Assembly (NCBI GenBank): GCA_019137195.1
Contig: JAGVSR010000127.1
Location: forward strand, 28,204 to 92,203
Reading direction: 5' to 3'
DNA from: Alphaproteobacteria bacterium
GTDB lineage: Bacteria > Pseudomonadota > Alphaproteobacteria > Rhizobiales > Hyphomicrobiaceae
DNA: 64,000 bases
Both the position numbers and the translations under genes were made by a program. Under the pieces are notes generated by a model that did no database searches, was not told the origin of the DNA, and worked only from the letters and a program-made list of their open reading frames with translations. Below are positions 61,863 through 64,000 of the stretch, piece by piece (the stretch's first letter is position 1; every line of letters starts with the position of its first letter).

Positions 61863-63296
61863 ATGACCCAGAACTGGAAGCTGTTAGCCGCCGCCGTTGC
61901 CGCCGCCGCGACCGCTTGGGCAGCCGTCGGAGTAGGAGCCCCCGAGAGAGCGGTGGCCCAGAAGCGGGAGGTCGTTCCGCCCACGCGCGAGGTCGTCCAG
62001 TACACGTTCGCTCCCATCGTTCGCAGAGCGGCCCCGGCGGTCGTCAACGTCTATGTCCAGAGCCGCGTCCAGACGTTCAACTCGCCGTTCGCCAACGACC
62101 CGTTCTTCCGCAAGTTTTTCGGCGAGCAGTTCGGCGAGCCGTCCGAGCGCGTACAGAGCTCGCTCGGCTCCGGCGTGATCGTGAGCCCGGACGGCATTGT
62201 CGTCACCAACACCCACGTCGTGAAGGCGCGCGGAGAGACGGAGATCCGCGTCGCCCTCGCCGACAAGCGCGAGTTCGACGCCAAGGTGCTGATGCAGGAC
62301 GACAAGACCGATATCGCCATTCTGAAGATCGAAGGCGACGGCAATTTCCCGGTGATTGAGCTGGAGGACTCGGACAATGTCGAGGTCGGCGACCTCGTGC
62401 TCGCCATCGGCAATCCGTTCGGCGTCGGCCAGACGGTGACGTCCGGCATCATATCGGCGCTCGCCCGTACCGAGATCGCGAAGTCGGACAGCCAGGTATT
62501 CCTCCAGACCGACGCCGCGATCAATCCCGGCAATTCGGGCGGAGCCCTCGTCGACATCACCGGCAAGCTCGTCGGCATCAACACCATGATCTTCTCCCAG
62601 AGTGGCGGCTCGGTCGGCATCGGCTTCGCGATCCCGTCGAATCTCGTCCGCCTTTACGTCCAGGGTGCCGTCAGTGGCCGCAAGGTCGAGCGTCCCTGGA
62701 TCGGCGCACGGCTCGAAAGCGTGACGCGCGAGACCGCGGAAGGTCTGGGTCTCGACCGCATCTCCGGGGCCCTCGTCGCGCGCGTCTCCAACAAGGGCCC
62801 TGCCGCTGCCGCCGGTCTCGAGCCGGGCGATGTCGTCGTGCGCGTCGATGGCTTCGAGGTCACCGACGCCAGGAGCGCACTCTACCGCATGACCACGAAG
62901 GGTACCGGCAACAAGGCCCGCATCGAGGTGCTGCGCAATGGCCACCCGCTCGAGGTCGACCTTGCCCTCGAGGCGCCGCCGAAACCAGGCAAGGAGGACG
63001 TGCGCAACCTGTCGGGCCAGCACCCGCTCGACGGCGCACGCGTATCGAACGTCCTGCCAGCCGTCGCCGACGAGCTCGGCATCGACGAGGCTGAAGGAGC
63101 CGTCATCCTCTCCGTCCGGCCCAACTCGGTCTCTGCACGGCTCGGCTTCCGGCCCGGCGATGTCATCTCGAGTCTGTCCGGTAAGCCGATCGCCGGCATC
63201 GCCGACCTCGAGGCGGCGCTCTCTGCCAAGCCCCGCCGCTGGGTCATCGAGGTCAAGCGCGGTGGCCAGGTCCTGACGCTGCAACTCGCGGGATAG
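61863..63296 (+). CDS. Do-type (DegP/DegQ) periplasmic serine protease
   Basis: 477 residues. N-terminal signal/anchor (LLAAAVAAAATAWAAVGV), S1C protease domain with triad His118 (VTNTHVV), Asp150 (DDKTDIAIL) and Ser225 (NPGNSGGAL), then PDZ1 (from about 300: PWIGARLESVTRETAEGLGL; VVVRVDGFEVTDARS) and a degenerate second PDZ (VILSVRPNSVSARLGFRPGDVISSLSGKPI). It degrades or refolds damaged envelope proteins. The start at 61863 gives the signal sequence; the frame is open far upstream without homology. It is divergent from the SRPBCC-like gene and 15 bases before the next gene. Confidence 0.96.
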   Translation: MTQNWKLLAAAVAAAATAWAAVGVGAPERAVAQKREVVPPTREVVQYTFAPIVRRAAPAVVNVYVQSRVQTFNSPFANDPFFRKFFGEQFGEPSERVQSSLGSGVIVSPDGIVVTNTHVVKARGETEIRVALADKREFDAKVLMQDDKTDIAILKIEGDGNFPVIELEDSDNVEVGDLVLAIGNPFGVGQTVTSGIISALARTEIAKSDSQVFLQTDAAINPGNSGGALVDITGKLVGINTMIFSQSGGSVGIGFAIPSNLVRLYVQGAVSGRKVERPWIGARLESVTRETAEGLGLDRISGALVARVSNKGPAAAAGLEPGDVVVRVDGFEVTDARSALYRMTTKGTGNKARIEVLRNGHPLEVDLALEAPPKPGKEDVRNLSGQHPLDGARVSNVLPAVADELGIDEAEGAVILSVRPNSVSARLGFRPGDVISSLSGKPIAGIADLEAALSAKPRRWVIEVKRGGQVLTLQLAG

Positions 63297-63311
63297 GAGG
63301 CGCCTCCCGCG

Positions 63312-63722
63312 ATGGTGACGAGCATGGCCCGCGCCGGAACTCTGTGTTTCATGGTGACGTTTATTGCCGGCTTTGTGCTCGGCACCGTGCGTCAGCTCGT
63401 CGTTGCGCCGGTTGCGGGCGAAGCGGCAGCCGTTGCGCTCGAGGCACCGTTCATGCTCGTCGTAGCGTTCGTGGCGGCTCGCTGGGTGGTGTCGCGCTAC
63501 CGCCTGCCGCCCAAGCTAGACGTGCGTGCGGGTGTCGGTCTCATTGCGCTGACGCTACTTCTGTCTACAGAGGTGGCAGCGGCTGGCGCGCTGCGAGGGT
63601 GGACAGTGTCCGAATGGATCGGGCATTTCGGCACGCCCGCGGGTATGCTCTCGCTGCTCCTGTTCCTGTTGTTCGCCGCCATGCCCACGATCCTCTTGAC
63701 ACGACAAAGCCGGACCCCGTGA
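63312..63722 (+). CDS. Hypothetical four-helix membrane protein upstream of rarA
   Basis: 136 residues with four hydrophobic segments: TLCFMVTFIAGFVLGTVRQLVV, APFMLVVAFVAARWVV, VGLIALTLLLSTEVAAAGA and MLSLLLFLLFAAMPTILL. AGGAGG lies about 11 bases before the ATG but within a palindrome, GGAGGCGCCTCC (63296-63307), which might fold and limit initiation. The stop overlaps the rarA GTG start by two to three bases. Family not recognised beyond small alphaproteobacterial membrane proteins seen in this position. Confidence 0.75.
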   Translation: MVTSMARAGTLCFMVTFIAGFVLGTVRQLVVAPVAGEAAAVALEAPFMLVVAFVAARWVVSRYRLPPKLDVRAGVGLIALTLLLSTEVAAAGALRGWTVSEWIGHFGTPAGMLSLLLFLLFAAMPTILLTRQSRTP

Positions 63723-64000
63723 CCAACCTCTTCACCGCCGCCGGACTCGAGAAGAGCGCGCCCCGCCCGCTCGCCGACCGGCTGCGCCCGCAGAGGCTCT
63801 CCGAGGTCGCCGGCCAGGACCACATTGTCGGCCCCGATGGCACTTTGACCCGCATGCTGAACGCGGGGCGCATTCCGTCCATCATCCTGTGGGGTCCGCC
63901 CGGTTGCGGCAAGACCACCATTGCCCGCCTCCTCGCCGACGAGACGAAGCTCGAGTTCGAGCAGCTTTCCGCGATTTTCTCCGGAGTAGCCGAGCTGCGG
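63719..64000 (+). CDS. rarA: Replication-associated recombination protein A (5' part)
   Basis: The first 94 residues of the AAA+ clamp-loader-like ATPase RarA/MgsA, which acts at stalled replication forks; the rest is cut by the window end. NLFTAAGLE is the family N-terminus, followed by APRPLADRLRPQRLSEVAGQDHIVG and Walker A WGPPGCGKTTIARLLA. The GTG at 63719 overlaps the previous stop (GTGA) and is preferred because it yields the conserved start; no other start fits. Confidence 0.94.
   Translation, partial: MTNLFTAAGLEKSAPRPLADRLRPQRLSEVAGQDHIVGPDGTLTRMLNAGRIPSIILWGPPGCGKTTIARLLADETKLEFEQLSAIFSGVAELR

Overview
This 64 kb window is high-GC DNA (about two thirds G+C by eye) with dense bacterial coding. 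I place it in an alphaproteobacterium, most likely of the order Hyphomicrobiales (Rhizobiales). The strongest pointer is the complete biotin operon in the order bioB-F-D-A-Z, with the rhizobial bioZ in place of the enterobacterial bioC/bioH route. The monothiol glutaredoxin, the TIGR01459 HAD hydrolase, the MoxR-DUF58-DUF4159 cluster beside a DUF1285 gene, and the Do-protease/rarA pair fit the same group. No rRNA, tRNA, CRISPR array, complete insertion sequence or prophage was seen. I count 59 protein genes, two of them cut by the window ends (midA at the left, rarA at the right).

Layout. 1-4 kb: MidA-type methyltransferase, HdeD-like protein, dTDP-rhamnose reductase and purD, all on the minus strand. 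4-8.3 kb, plus strand: HAD hydrolase, GFA protein, small secreted protein, medium-chain oxidoreductase, glutaredoxin and SDR. 8.3-10.7 kb: a two-gene unit of an outer-membrane barrel protein and a di-heme cytochrome. 10.9-16.1 kb: the biotin operon, with coupled and overlapping reading frames and a TTG start for bioA. 16.3-20.9 kb: a TadE/G-like protein, then ftsI, ftsL, rsmH and mraZ, the head of the division/cell-wall (dcw) cluster, preceded by a 10-bp-phased MraZ operator lying on a promoter. 21.3-23.1 kb: three small lineage-specific proteins. 23.3-28.8 kb: RNase T2, an M20 peptidase and pyruvate phosphate dikinase. 28.9-32.4 kb: a lone receiver protein, then a Cpx-like envelope-stress unit (Spy/CpxP-like protein, OmpR-type regulator, kinase). 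33.3-40.5 kb: MoxR AAA+ ATPase, DUF58 and two large membrane-anchored proteins. 41.4-46 kb: a UPF0114 membrane protein and a very long fused oxoprolinase. 46-50.5 kb: pentapeptide-repeat protein, HhH protein and a DUF2157/GDYXXLXY pair.

50.5-55.8 kb is the most accessory-looking part: a TMEM175-like channel, a divergent LysR/SDR pair around an AT-rich intergenic region, a 52-aa membrane protein, an orphan bufferin-like Cys-rich protein, a MITE-like hairpin and a voltage-gated sodium-channel homologue. 55.8-64 kb holds a molybdopterin oxidoreductase divergent from cytochrome bd oxidase, a second GFA protein, an SRPBCC-like secreted protein, a Do-type protease, a small membrane protein and rarA.

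The most unusual signals are palindromic repeats. One palindrome is nearly identical in the 50.5 kb intergenic region and inside the oxoprolinase gene, where it lies in a long unconserved in-frame insert; the same gene also carries a second, different palindrome. A diverged relative may underlie the C-terminal tail of BioB. Functions are assigned from motifs and family resemblance read by eye; no database search was run.
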